From Hyphomonas sp. UBA5111 (lineage in GTDB: Bacteria; Pseudomonadota; Alphaproteobacteria; Caulobacterales; Hyphomonadaceae), in assembly GCA_002414505.1 (NCBI GenBank), contig DHZF01000050.1, positions 1 through 34,738 on the forward strand: 34,738 nt of DNA. Direction: 5' to 3'. Positions 7,784-16,025 of the stretch are shown piece by piece. Position numbers and translations under genes: made by a program. Each line of letters opens with the position of its first letter. Position 1 is the first letter of the stretch. Under the pieces are notes generated by a model. It searched no databases, had not been told where the DNA came from, and was given only the letters and a program-made list of their open reading frames with translations.

Positions 7784-8638
7784 CTATTCGGCCGCGACCG
7801 GCGTAAACTCGGCTTTCCAGTCATCCATGGCGTGGCGATTGTCATGGTCCCACGGGTGGAAGCCGGGCTTGAACCAGGACAGCCAGGTCTTCCAGCCCTT
7901 GCCGAACAGGGCCGGCTTCTTCCAGAGAAATTCCTTCACGGCGCGGTCGGCATCCTTGCGGCTATAGCCATCGGCTTCCAGCAACATGGCGGCATAGGTC
8001 GCGATATTGGCGGTGAAGTGTTTGGTGATCAGCAGCATGGACAGGCTGCGCCGGAAATAGCGCTTGATGGCGGGCCAGTCTTTCGTGGCCTCCAGGAAGA
8101 CGTCATAGGCAACCGCCTTGTGCTCGGTCTCTTCCATCGCGTGCCAGCGCCAGAGGCGCTCCAGCGCGGGATCGGTCTTGCTGAAGATCGGGACGCCGTC
8201 CACGTCGAAGCCGAACATGAGATCGGCCATCATCGCGGTGAAATGCTCAAGGCAGATCGTGGCCAGCAGCATACGGAACGGTCCACCGGAGCGTCCGAAT
8301 GTGATCTTCTCCATGATCGCGGCTTCAATCTCCGCGACCGGGTATTTCTCGCGGTCGATCTTGTTGTTCAGCAGATGATGCTCGCGCGAATGGATGGCCT
8401 CCTGCGTGATGAAATCCTTCACGTCTGCGGCGAGCTTGCCGGACACTTCGCTGCGATAGGCCTTCACGGCATCCATGAACATGCGCTCGCCTTCCGGGAA
8501 AGTGAGCGACATGGCGTTGAAAATGGCGGTGGCGACGGGGTCTCCATCGAGCCAGGGGCCATTATCTGCGGCGGCCATGTCAAAATGGAGATCGCGCGGC
8601 AGAATTGTGATGCCGTCGGGTGTGCGTTTGCTTGTCAT
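7784..8638 (-). CDS. PF10118-type predicted metal-dependent hydrolase
   Basis: 284 residues, all-helical in appearance. The candidate metal ligands fall in diiron-like spacing: E80 with H83 and H87 in QEAIHSREHH, E131/H132 in CLEHFTAMMADL, and E169/E170/H173 in WHAMEETEHKAVAYDVF. This pattern matches the PF10118 family annotated as predicted metal-dependent hydrolases. The helical bundle and Glu/His pairs suggest a ferritin-like dinuclear centre, which is my inference. ATG 8638 is chosen; the longer frame to 8713 runs across the intergenic operators. It is divergent from a TetR regulator 68 bases away, which probably represses it. Confidence 0.82.
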   Translation of the reverse strand: MTSKRTPDGITILPRDLHFDMAAADNGPWLDGDPVATAIFNAMSLTFPEGERMFMDAVKAYRSEVSGKLAADVKDFITQEAIHSREHHLLNNKIDREKYPVAEIEAAIMEKITFGRSGGPFRMLLATICLEHFTAMMADLMFGFDVDGVPIFSKTDPALERLWRWHAMEETEHKAVAYDVFLEATKDWPAIKRYFRRSLSMLLITKHFTANIATYAAMLLEADGYSRKDADRAVKEFLWKKPALFGKGWKTWLSWFKPGFHPWDHDNRHAMDDWKAEFTPVAAE

Positions 8639-8668
8639 TATGTTTAGTGCCTTTAGGAACAATATCAG

Positions 8669-8691
8669 CAATTGTCTCGAAGTCACAATTG
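8669..8691. promoter_or_regulatory. Inverted repeat CAATTGT-N9-ACAATTG
   Basis: A perfect 7-base inverted repeat sits midway in the 68-base divergent gap between the PF10118 gene and tetR. It overlaps possible minus-strand promoter elements, TTGTGA and GATATT. It is a candidate operator for the adjacent TetR protein, or half of a double operator with 8694-8717. Confidence 0.5.
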
Positions 8692-8693
8692 AG

Positions 8694-8717
8694 GTTACTG
8701 ACAAAAATGTCAATAAC
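8694..8717. promoter_or_regulatory. TetR-type operator palindrome over the tetR start codon
   Basis: GTTACTGACA and TGTCAATAAC, separated by AAAA, are reverse complements at 9 of 10 positions. The ATG of tetR (8707) lies inside. The TGACA/TGTCA core and 24-bp length are usual for TetR-family operators, so autorepression is likely. Confidence 0.6.
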
Positions 8718-9312
8718 GAAACACAAGAATTCTCCCCGAATCCGTCGCACGCCGGAAGAGTCGCGCGCCAATATCTTGTCGGCGGCGGAAGACCTGCTGG
8801 TGGAACAGGGGCCGCAATCGCTGCGGCTGGCCGATGTCGCCAAACGGGCGGGCGTGGCGAATGCGACGGTTTTGCACCATTTCGGGTCCATCGACGCGGT
8901 CCAGCAGGCGCTCATGGAGCGGATGATCGCGGACCTAGTCGAGAATATCCTGTCGGTTGAGATTCCGGCCGATGCGCCCCTGGAAGTGCGGACGGCCGGG
9001 CTGAAGACGCTGTTCGATGCATTCGAGACCCGCGGCGCCGCGCGGCTCGCCGCCTGGCTGGAACTGACCGACGAGACGAGCCGGCTGACCGTGGTGCGCG
9101 AAGTGGTTCAGGAAGTCGCGCAGAAGAAGATGGGCAATGCCGGCGTGCCGGCAGATGTGGCCGAGGACATCATCCTGCTCAGCGTGACGCTGGCCGTCGG
9201 CGTCGGCCTGTTCGGCCCGACCCTCGGCCGCCTGATCGGCAAACCCCCGGAACGCGCGCGAGAGCTGACGCTACAGATGCTGATGGGGTATCTGGAGGGG
9301 CTGTCGGGGTAA
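8707..9312 (+). CDS. TetR/AcrR-family transcriptional regulator
   Basis: 201 residues. The N-terminal helix-turn-helix covers residues of about 20-65: ESRANILSAAEDLLVEQG, then LRLADVAKRAGVANATVLHHFGS, with the recognition helix at ANATVLHHF. The C-terminal ligand-binding region is variable and hydrophobic (VTLAVGVGLFGPTLGRLIG), consistent with a hydrophobic ligand. The frame extends upstream to 8620, but ATG 8707 is preferred because the longer version would encode the operator region. The gene is divergent from the PF10118 gene and overlaps a strong palindrome, so it probably controls both itself and that gene. Confidence 0.9.
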   Translation: MSITKHKNSPRIRRTPEESRANILSAAEDLLVEQGPQSLRLADVAKRAGVANATVLHHFGSIDAVQQALMERMIADLVENILSVEIPADAPLEVRTAGLKTLFDAFETRGAARLAAWLELTDETSRLTVVREVVQEVAQKKMGNAGVPADVAEDIILLSVTLAVGVGLFGPTLGRLIGKPPERARELTLQMLMGYLEGLSG

Positions 9313-9313
9313 G

Positions 9314-9916
9314 ATGCATAAGAGCAAATATTCTGTGAGGTCCGAACTGAAATACGCCATAGTCAGTGGTATCGAACGTCTGTGGAAAAGTGTTTTGCTC
9401 GAGCACCACGACGATACGTTTTATGCTTTTGTTCTAACAACTTATTCTGACGCAAGTGCAATCGGCGCGTCGGCATGCTCAATAGAGCACTTCGAACGGT
9501 TGTTTCATCAGAATCGATACACAATCCGCGAGAGCCGTGCGGCCGCATTTCTTAAGTGGTATTGGGGCGATTGGGGTGATTATGAGCTGATTGGCGACCA
9601 ATCCGTATTCGAAGAAGCAAACCAGATTCTGGATGACTTAATGAGTCGCACTTCGAAAGCAGAACGTTCATTGTTGGATCAGTTTCAACCGTGGTTTGGA
9701 GGGTACGAAAGAATTGTGCACTCAGCCATGTATGATGCACTTAAAATCGTGACGAAAAAGAACGTCTTTCAGCAAGCTTCATCGCCCCCACCCTTGGTAT
9801 TCATGGGTGTTTACGATGGAGAAGATAACCTCACGCTAAAATCGGCTTGTACCCTGAATACTCAGGCGACGTGGAAGCGCCATGAGGCGGAATTCCGTAA
9901 GGCATTTGGGTTTTGA
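9314..9916 (+). CDS. DUF4303-like hypothetical protein, low GC
   Basis: A 200-residue soluble protein. The arrangement SGIERLW..., the strand DDTFYAFVLTTYSDASAIGASACSIEHFERL, the KWYWGDWGDYEL patch and the C-terminal PPLVFMGVYDGEDN resemble DUF4303 proteins. I recall this family among putative immunity or contact-system accessory proteins, but a toxin partner is not visible here. By eye its GC is about 47%, against 60-70% for the neighbours, and its codons are A/T-rich. The ATG follows the tetR stop by one base, yet the composition shift suggests a separate origin. No ribosome site of note is seen. Confidence is good that it is a gene and moderate for the family. Confidence 0.65.
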   Translation: MHKSKYSVRSELKYAIVSGIERLWKSVLLEHHDDTFYAFVLTTYSDASAIGASACSIEHFERLFHQNRYTIRESRAAAFLKWYWGDWGDYELIGDQSVFEEANQILDDLMSRTSKAERSLLDQFQPWFGGYERIVHSAMYDALKIVTKKNVFQQASSPPPLVFMGVYDGEDNLTLKSACTLNTQATWKRHEAEFRKAFGF

Positions 9917-9944
9917 GGTGGCGTGAAGCTAACCGCACGGAACC

Positions 9945-10943
9945 TCAACCGCCCAATACCTCCGCCGCCTCTTCTGCAAAATAGGTGATCACGCCGCTGG
10001 CGCCGGCGCGTTTGAAGCACATCAGGCTTTCCATCATAACGCGGTCGCCGTCGATCCATCCATTCTGGGCGGCGGCCTTGATCTGGGCGTATTCGCCGGA
10101 GACCTGGTAGGCGATGGTGGGCACGCCGAAGGTGGAGCTGACGCGCTGGACAATGTCCAGATACGGAAGGCCGGGCTTGACCATGACCATGTCGGCGCCC
10201 TCGGCAAGGTCGAGCGCGACCTCGCGCAGGGCCTCGTCTGAATTGGCCGGGTCCTGCTGATAGGTTTTCTTGTCGCCCTTGAGCGAGGCGGCCGAGCCGA
10301 TGGCGTCGCGATAGGGGCCGTAGAAGCCGCTGGCATATTTGGCGGCATAGGCGAGGATCATCTGGTTGGTGAAGCCCTCGTCCTCGAAGGCGGTGCGGAT
10401 TGCGCCGATGCGGCCATCCATCATGTCCGACGGGGCGACGACATCCGCGCCCGCGCCGACATGGACCAGCGCCTGCTGGACCAGTTTTTCCGTCGTCGCA
10501 TCATTCGGGATGGTGCCGTCTTCGTCGAGCAGGCCGTCATGGCCGTGGCTGGTATAGGCGTCGAGCGCAACATCGGTGATCAGGCCGACTTCCGGGGCCG
10601 CATCCTTCATGGCTTTGAGGGCGCGCGGCACGAGGCCGTCCGGGTCGAGCGCGCCGGAACCCGTCTCGTCCTTTCCGTCGGCGCCAATGTAAGGAAACAG
10701 CGCGATGGCCGGGATGCCCAACTCGCGGGCGCGGATCGCGGCCTTGGCGGCGTCTTTGACGCTCAGCCGATCGATGCCGGGCAGGCTGCCGACCGGCATG
10801 CGGTCGTCGCCATCATGCACGAAGATGGCCCAGATCAAATCAGCGGGTGTCAGCACGTTTTCGCCGACAAGAGAGCGGATCCAGGGGGCCTGGCGCAGGC
10901 GGCGCATGCGGATGGCAGGGAAGGCTTGGGGGAATTGGGTCAT
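9945..10943 (-). CDS. hemB: Delta-aminolevulinic acid dehydratase (porphobilinogen synthase)
   Basis: HemB condenses two 5-aminolevulinate molecules to porphobilinogen, the second step of tetrapyrrole synthesis in the cytosol. The 332-residue length is typical. Schiff-base lysines are visible at about K202 (ILAYAAKYAS) and K256 (MVMVKPGLPYLD). The usual zinc cysteine cluster is replaced: residues 124-137 read DVALDAYTSHGHDG, with Ala and Asp where zinc enzymes have Cys. That indicates the Mg-dependent, Zn-independent class seen in several alphaproteobacteria. It lies 30 bases downstream of a GNAT gene on the same strand and is probably co-transcribed with it. Confidence 0.97.
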   Translation of the reverse strand: MTQFPQAFPAIRMRRLRQAPWIRSLVGENVLTPADLIWAIFVHDGDDRMPVGSLPGIDRLSVKDAAKAAIRARELGIPAIALFPYIGADGKDETGSGALDPDGLVPRALKAMKDAAPEVGLITDVALDAYTSHGHDGLLDEDGTIPNDATTEKLVQQALVHVGAGADVVAPSDMMDGRIGAIRTAFEDEGFTNQMILAYAAKYASGFYGPYRDAIGSAASLKGDKKTYQQDPANSDEALREVALDLAEGADMVMVKPGLPYLDIVQRVSSTFGVPTIAYQVSGEYAQIKAAAQNGWIDGDRVMMESLMCFKRAGASGVITYFAEEAAEVLGG

Positions 10944-10973
10944 GTGAGCCTCATTGGTCCAAAACCGGGATGG

Positions 10974-11516
10974 CTACAACCAGCCAATTTTACGCACCAT
11001 GAAGCAGCGCTTCGAAACGTCCAGTTCCTCGGCCTGGATGCGTTCAAGCTCCAGCATCCAGTCGGCCATGTCGCCGCGCTTGATCTCGCGGAAGCCATGC
11101 TTGGCGTAGAAGGGCCCATTCCAGGGCAGGTCGCGGAAGGTGGAGAGGGTCACGCGCCGCAGCTTCCGGCGCTTGGCCTCGTCAATGACGCGGGTCAGCA
11201 GGTCTGCGCCGATGCCGCGCTGGCCGTGGTCCGGGTGGACGCTGATCTGGTCCAGATAGAGTGTGCCGCCGCGCAGGGAGACCAGCGCGAAACCAATTGC
11301 TGTGCCAGAGTTCAGCCGGGCGGTGAACAGGTCGCCATTCTCTGCTGCGCTGGCCAGGATATCGACCGGAACATGATCTTTCAGGGCCTCGTCGGACAGG
11401 AGCCCGGTGGGCGCAAACAGCGCGCTGGCGGCGCGATCCACCTCGGCCAGCAAGCCGACTTCAGATGCGTCCGCACCCTCAATTCCGTAAGGTGAGGTGG
11501 CTTGTTGCATTGACAT
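10974..11516 (-). CDS. GNAT-family N-acetyltransferase
   Basis: 180 residues with a GNAT acetyl-CoA site. The beta-4 strand LYLDQISVHPDHGQRGIGADLL (about residues 84-105) carries the Q/R-x-x-G-x-G/A pyrophosphate loop as QRGIGA. FYAKHGFREI is the usual C-terminal motif. The acceptor (amino acid, peptide or small amine) cannot be deduced. Translation from TTG 11546 is possible but has no correctly spaced ribosome site; ATG 11516 or ATG 11510 fits better. It precedes hemB on the same strand and is divergent from an acyl-CoA dehydrogenase. Confidence 0.85.
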   Translation of the reverse strand: MSMQQATSPYGIEGADASEVGLLAEVDRAASALFAPTGLLSDEALKDHVPVDILASAAENGDLFTARLNSGTAIGFALVSLRGGTLYLDQISVHPDHGQRGIGADLLTRVIDEAKRRKLRRVTLSTFRDLPWNGPFYAKHGFREIKRGDMADWMLELERIQAEELDVSKRCFMVRKIGWL

Positions 11517-11576
11517 TGCGCGCTGCCCAATCGATTCCCATCCCAACCTCTTACGCGAAAAAACGGGAAATTAACA

Positions 11577-12716
11577 ATGAGTGCTTTGTTTTCCGACGAA
11601 CAATTGATGATCCGGGACATGGCCCGCAAGTTTGCCGAGGCGCAATTGCTGCCACATTCGGAAGCATGGGACCGCGACAGCCATTTCCCCGTCGATGTGA
11701 TCAAACAGGCTGCCGAGCTGGGCTTTGCAGGTATTTATGTCCGCGAGGATGTCGGTGGCACCGCGCTGACGCGGACCGATGCGGCCCTGATCTTTGAACA
11801 GCTTTCCTATGGCGACGTCTCCACAGCGGCGTTCATTTCCATCCATAACATGGCGAGCTGGATGATCGACACGTTCGGGTCGGACGCCCAGCGCCAAGCC
11901 TGGCTGCCGCGCCTGACCTCGATGGATTTGATTGCGTCCTACTGCCTGACCGAGCCGGGCGCGGGCTCGGATGCGGCCAGCCTGAAGACGCGGGCGGTGA
12001 AGGAGGGCGATGACTATGTCATCACCGGCACGAAACAATTCATCTCCGGCGCGGGCACGTCTGACGTCTATGTGCTGATGGCGCGCACCTCCGATGATGG
12101 TGCCAAGGGCGTTTCCGCCTTCATCATCGAAAAGGATACGCCGGGCCTTAGCTTTGGGGCGAATGAACGCAAGATGGGCTGGAAGAGCCAGCCGACGCGG
12201 CAGGTGATCCTGGACGGCGTGCGTGTGCCGGCGGCGAACCGGATCGGCGAGGAAGGCCACGGCTTCCGCTTTGCGATGGCGGGGCTGGATGGCGGACGCC
12301 TGAACATTGCGGCGTGTGCCCTTGGCGGCGCGCAGCTCGCGCTCGACAAGGCGGTGGCCTATGCCAAGGAGCGCGAACAGTTCGGCAAGGCGATTGCGAC
12401 CTTCCAGAACACCGCGTTCAAGCTGGCCGATATGGAAACCGAGCTGCAGGCCGCGCGGGTCATGCTGTATGAGGCTGCCGGTCGGCTGGACGGAAAGACG
12501 CCCGATGCGACCCGCTGGTGCGCCATGGCGAAACGGTTCGTCACGGACACGGCGTTCAAGGTGGCGAATGACGCGCTGCAGATCCATGGCGGATACGGCT
12601 ATCTCGCGGACTATGGCGTGGAGCGGATCGTGCGCGATCTCCGGGTGCACCAGATCCTCGAAGGCACGAACGAGATCATGCGCGTGATCATCTCGCGGGA
12701 CATGCTGAAGGATTAG
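11577..12716 (+). CDS. Isobutyryl-CoA dehydrogenase-like acyl-CoA dehydrogenase
   Basis: 379 residues, the usual length for a short-chain acyl-CoA dehydrogenase. It oxidises acyl-CoA to enoyl-CoA using FAD and passes electrons to ETF. The FAD-binding signature is SYCLTEPGAGSDAASL. The catalytic base is E362 in VHQILEGTNEIMR. The sequence follows mammalian ACAD8 closely through FISIHNM, ASYCLTEPG and GWKSQPTR, which points to isobutyryl-CoA (valine catabolism). Substrate assignment within this family is error-prone, so I leave the symbol blank. The downstream valine step, 3-hydroxyisobutyryl-CoA hydrolase, lies at 16132. Confidence 0.88.
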   Translation: MSALFSDEQLMIRDMARKFAEAQLLPHSEAWDRDSHFPVDVIKQAAELGFAGIYVREDVGGTALTRTDAALIFEQLSYGDVSTAAFISIHNMASWMIDTFGSDAQRQAWLPRLTSMDLIASYCLTEPGAGSDAASLKTRAVKEGDDYVITGTKQFISGAGTSDVYVLMARTSDDGAKGVSAFIIEKDTPGLSFGANERKMGWKSQPTRQVILDGVRVPAANRIGEEGHGFRFAMAGLDGGRLNIAACALGGAQLALDKAVAYAKEREQFGKAIATFQNTAFKLADMETELQAARVMLYEAAGRLDGKTPDATRWCAMAKRFVTDTAFKVANDALQIHGGYGYLADYGVERIVRDLRVHQILEGTNEIMRVIISRDMLKD

Positions 12717-12802
12717 GCGGCGCCGGGGCTGTAGAGGTGGCCTCGTAAAATCTGCCTGATTTCCGAACATTACGGATAATTATGCCTGTTTTGAGCGTAT
12801 AG

Positions 12803-12821
12803 GGACAGCTTTTTGCTGTCC
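12803..12821. other. Intergenic hairpin GGACAGC-TTTTT-GCTGTCC
   Basis: A perfect 7-bp stem with a five-T loop sits in the 178-base gap before a lipoprotein gene. No T run follows on either side, so I do not call it a terminator; a role in the lipoprotein leader is possible. Confidence 0.35.
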
Positions 12822-12894
12822 GCGCCTCGACATGTGGCCGTGTATGCTGTGAGCTAAGGCTCTTGTAGAGTTCTGGTCAATAGGAGGGCCCGTG

Positions 12895-13368
12895 ATGAAA
12901 ACGGTCCGTAAGCTGTCGATAGGTTTTGCGCTCATTGTCATGGGGGCGTGCGCCAGTAGCCCGCCTGACCTGAATGACAATCTCATTGTCCGGGGCGACC
13001 GGGTCGGCGATGTCGAACTCGGCATGACATTGTTCGAACTGTTCGCGGCCAGGGGCGCCCCCCGGATAACCACGCCGATCCCCGGCACGCGGGCCACCAC
13101 TTATTCCTATGACGGTCTCGTCGTGGCGGCTGACGACACGGTCTACTGGATCATTGCCCGCGATCCGCGTTATCGCACCGAAATCGGGGTCGGCAGCGGC
13201 GCCGAACAGATCCTTGCGCGCGGGGCCTATGGCAAGCCGAAATGCGTTGTCACGGAAAACGATGTCACTGTATACGATTATAGCGACATCTATTTCGAAG
13301 TGGACAACAAAAGCGGCAAGGTCAAAGAGGTCGGCATCATGCGCAGCACGCAGACCTGTGACGGATAA
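12895..13368 (+). CDS. Hypothetical lipoprotein with BamE/SmpA-like halves
   Basis: 157 residues starting MKTVRKLSIGFALIVMGAC: a basic n-region, hydrophobic core and a slightly degenerate lipobox ending at Cys19. The mature part has two similar stretches, GDVELGMTLFELFAARGAP and YRTEIGVGSGAEQILARGAYGKP. In both, a Gly-Met/Val-Gly turn precedes a helix ending in Gly-x-Pro, reminiscent of the SmpA/BamE fold. I cannot name a family. AGGAGG at 12882-12887 sits 7 bases before ATG 12895, which decides the start over GTG 12892. Two cysteines late in the protein (KPKCVV and TQTCDG) may pair. Confidence 0.72.
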   Translation: MKTVRKLSIGFALIVMGACASSPPDLNDNLIVRGDRVGDVELGMTLFELFAARGAPRITTPIPGTRATTYSYDGLVVAADDTVYWIIARDPRYRTEIGVGSGAEQILARGAYGKPKCVVTENDVTVYDYSDIYFEVDNKSGKVKEVGIMRSTQTCDG

Positions 13369-13477
13369 TGCGCCATGCCTGCGGGCGTAGAGCATTTGCC
13401 CCCGGAAACCATTTGAACCGCAATCCGATCTGCGGCACCGTGCGGCTGAGTTTCAGCTGATCGGAAGAGGTGTGCCT

Positions 13478-15982
13478 GTGCGGGGAATGAAGAGTCTGGT
13501 TTTGACGTTGGTGGCGGCGTTTGTCCTGCCACTGGCCTGGGCGCAGTCTGGGGATTGGGCCGAGGAGACCGGGACGCTCACCCACAAGGACGGGTTTGTC
13601 GATCTCTATCTTGATGCCGACGGTGGCCGCATTCTCGTGGCACTGCCTGCGCCGGACGAGGAAGGCGTTGCCCTCCGCGTGATCCAGGCGACCGGACTGA
13701 CGGCGGGTCTTGGCTCCAATCCGATTGGCCTTGATCGCGGCCTTGCCAATGGTGGCGAGATTGTCGCCTTCCGCAAAGTGGGCGACAAGATGGTGGCGGA
13801 AATCGAGAATTGGACCTATCGCGCCAGCGCCGACAATCCGCTGGAGCGCAAGGCCGTGAGGGATTCCTTTGCGCGCAGCTTTATCTGGTCCGGCGAAATC
13901 CTTGGCACGGGGCCAGACGGCGAGTTGCTCGTGGACATGTCGAGCTATCTGACGCGCGATGCACTCGGCGTGCGGGCAGCGCTGAAAGAACATCCTAAGG
14001 GCGGCGTCTACAAATTGTCAGATGATCTCTCCATGCCGGACGTGGCGGCGGCGCTCGCCTTTCCGGACAATGTCGAGTTCGATGCCTTCCTGACGCTGAT
14101 GAGCGATGAGCCAAAATCCGAAGTCTCGGCCACGGCGGCGGATGCGCGCTCGGTGACGCTGGTCCAGCATATCTCGCTCGTGCGCTTGCCGGATGAGGGA
14201 TATACGCCGCGCAAATTCGACCCCCGCAGCGGCGCGATTGATGTCGGCTTCTATGATTTCTCGGCGCCGCTGAGCGGGCAGGTGGGGCAGGCCTTCGCGC
14301 GTCGCTTCCGGCTTGAGAAACAGGACCCGTCCGCGGCGAGCAGCCCGGCGAAAGAGCCGATTGTCTTCTATGTGGATTCCGGCGCGCCGGCGGAAATTCG
14401 GGACGCCCTGATCGAAGGTGCGTCTTGGTGGGCCGAGGCCTTTGCGGCGGCAGGGTTTCCGGACTCCTATCGCGTCGAAGTCCTGCCCGATGGCGCGCAT
14501 CCGCTGGACGTGCGCTACAATGTGATTCAATGGGTGCACCGCCAGACGCGGGGCTGGTCCTATGGCGGCGGGCTGACCGATCCGCGTACGGGCGAAATGC
14601 TGAAAGCCAATGTCATTCTCGGCAGCCAGCGCGTGCGTCAGGACCGGATGATCTTCGAGGGGCTGGCGGGCGCGTCGAAGACTGGGACAGGCGCGGCGGA
14701 TGATCCGGTTCAGATCGCCCTGTCACGCATTCGCCAGCTGGCCGCGCATGAAGTCGGCCACACGCTGGGCTTTGCCCACAATTTCGCGGCCTCTTCAAAC
14801 GACCGGGCCTCGGTGATGGATTATCCCGCCCCGCTCGTCTGGGTCGGACAGGATGGCAATCTCGATTTTTCCGCTGCCTATGACACCGGCATTGGCGAAT
14901 GGGACAAGGTCTCCGCCATGTGGCTATATCGGCAATATCCGGACGGCACAGATGAAGACGTGGCCGGCGATGAATTGCTGGAATCGGCCTGGGCCAGTGG
15001 ACTCCGCTTCGTGGACGATCCGCAAGGGCGGGGCGTTGGCACGGCGCATCCTTATTCCAGCGTCTGGGACAATGGCGCCGATCCGGTCGCGGCCTTGCTG
15101 GATGTCATGCGGGTGCGGAAGGTGGCGCTTGATCGCTTTGGCCTCGACGCCCTGCAGACCGGCGAGCCGACCTCGCGCCTGCGCGCGGTGATCGTGCCGG
15201 TCTATCTCTATCATCGCTATCAGGTGAGCGCGGCGGCCAAGATGATTGGCGGCTATGACTTCCATTATGCCGAAGCGGGCGATGCGAATGTCGGCGGTTC
15301 GCCTGTCCCGGTCGACCAGCAGCGCGGCGCGCTCAGCGCCCTGGTGGCGACGCTGGACCCGGAGGCGCTCGATCTGCCGGACCGGACGCTCGACCTGTTG
15401 ACGCCGCCTCTGGTGACTTTCCGAGGGGCCGGGGCAGGTGCCGAGTATTTCGCTGGCGAGACCGGGGCGATGTTCGACTTGCTCACGGCCGCCGATACCG
15501 CCGCCTCGCAGACACTGGCTGCCTTGCTCCACCCGGAGCGCGTCGCACGCCTGATCGAGACCGAGCGCCGCAACCGGAATGCGCTCAGCTATGGCGATGT
15601 TCTGCGTGAGGTGGAAGACGCCCTGTTCGGCGAGGCGGAGACGCCGCGTCAGGCCGGCATCCTGCGCCGGGAACAGATGCGCTACGTGTCGACCCTGATC
15701 GATCTTGCCGCCAATACAGAGGTCACGCCGGAGACGGTGACGCAGACCAATGCCTATCTCAGCGCCCTGTCGCGCCGGATCGTGTCCCGCTCGCGGCGCG
15801 CCGACCCGGTTGATGTGGCCGTGCGGGACGAACTGTCCCGGCGGATCACCGCCCATCTCGACCGGCCATCCCCGCCGCGCGTGCCATCGGCGCCAGACGT
15901 GGAGATTCCGCCGGGCAGTCCGATCGGTGCCGACAGTGCAGAAGCCTGCTGGCATTGCGACACGACACTCCTGCCGCGCTAG
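13478..15982 (+). CDS. Secreted zinc-dependent metalloprotease, DUF5117/met-zincin type
   Basis: About 834 residues. The start is a signal peptide (MKSLVLTLVAAFVLPLAWAQS) with likely cleavage after AWA. An N-terminal beta-rich region of roughly 380 residues resembles DUF5117. The catalytic site is HEVGHTLGFAHN at residues 424-435, an extended HExxHxxGxxH/N zinc motif. The met-turn SVMDYP follows at about residue 445, and a long helical C-terminal domain completes the protein. This is the met-zincin architecture (PF16313-like). It probably degrades proteins in the periplasm or outside the cell. GGAAGAGG ends 7 bases before GTG 13478; ATG 13487 is an alternative start. The C-terminus carries a CWHC pair near the end. 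Confidence 0.88.
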   Translation: MRGMKSLVLTLVAAFVLPLAWAQSGDWAEETGTLTHKDGFVDLYLDADGGRILVALPAPDEEGVALRVIQATGLTAGLGSNPIGLDRGLANGGEIVAFRKVGDKMVAEIENWTYRASADNPLERKAVRDSFARSFIWSGEILGTGPDGELLVDMSSYLTRDALGVRAALKEHPKGGVYKLSDDLSMPDVAAALAFPDNVEFDAFLTLMSDEPKSEVSATAADARSVTLVQHISLVRLPDEGYTPRKFDPRSGAIDVGFYDFSAPLSGQVGQAFARRFRLEKQDPSAASSPAKEPIVFYVDSGAPAEIRDALIEGASWWAEAFAAAGFPDSYRVEVLPDGAHPLDVRYNVIQWVHRQTRGWSYGGGLTDPRTGEMLKANVILGSQRVRQDRMIFEGLAGASKTGTGAADDPVQIALSRIRQLAAHEVGHTLGFAHNFAASSNDRASVMDYPAPLVWVGQDGNLDFSAAYDTGIGEWDKVSAMWLYRQYPDGTDEDVAGDELLESAWASGLRFVDDPQGRGVGTAHPYSSVWDNGADPVAALLDVMRVRKVALDRFGLDALQTGEPTSRLRAVIVPVYLYHRYQVSAAAKMIGGYDFHYAEAGDANVGGSPVPVDQQRGALSALVATLDPEALDLPDRTLDLLTPPLVTFRGAGAGAEYFAGETGAMFDLLTAADTAASQTLAALLHPERVARLIETERRNRNALSYGDVLREVEDALFGEAETPRQAGILRREQMRYVSTLIDLAANTEVTPETVTQTNAYLSALSRRIVSRSRRADPVDVAVRDELSRRITAHLDRPSPPRVPSAPDVEIPPGSPIGADSAEACWHCDTTLLPR

Positions 15983-16025
15983 AGGGGCGGTGTGGGGCTT
16001 GGCCCCTTCGCGGGAAATGGAGGAC

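Noticed and set aside
11571..12770. 399-residue minus-strand open frame opposite the isobutyryl-CoA dehydrogenase
   Set aside because: The composition is His/Arg/Gly-rich shadow sequence; the plus-strand gene has clear catalytic motifs over the same span.
12803..12821. Hairpin with a T-rich loop, considered as an intrinsic terminator for the dehydrogenase gene
   Set aside because: The T run is in the loop, not after the stem, and it lies about 90 bases past the stop.
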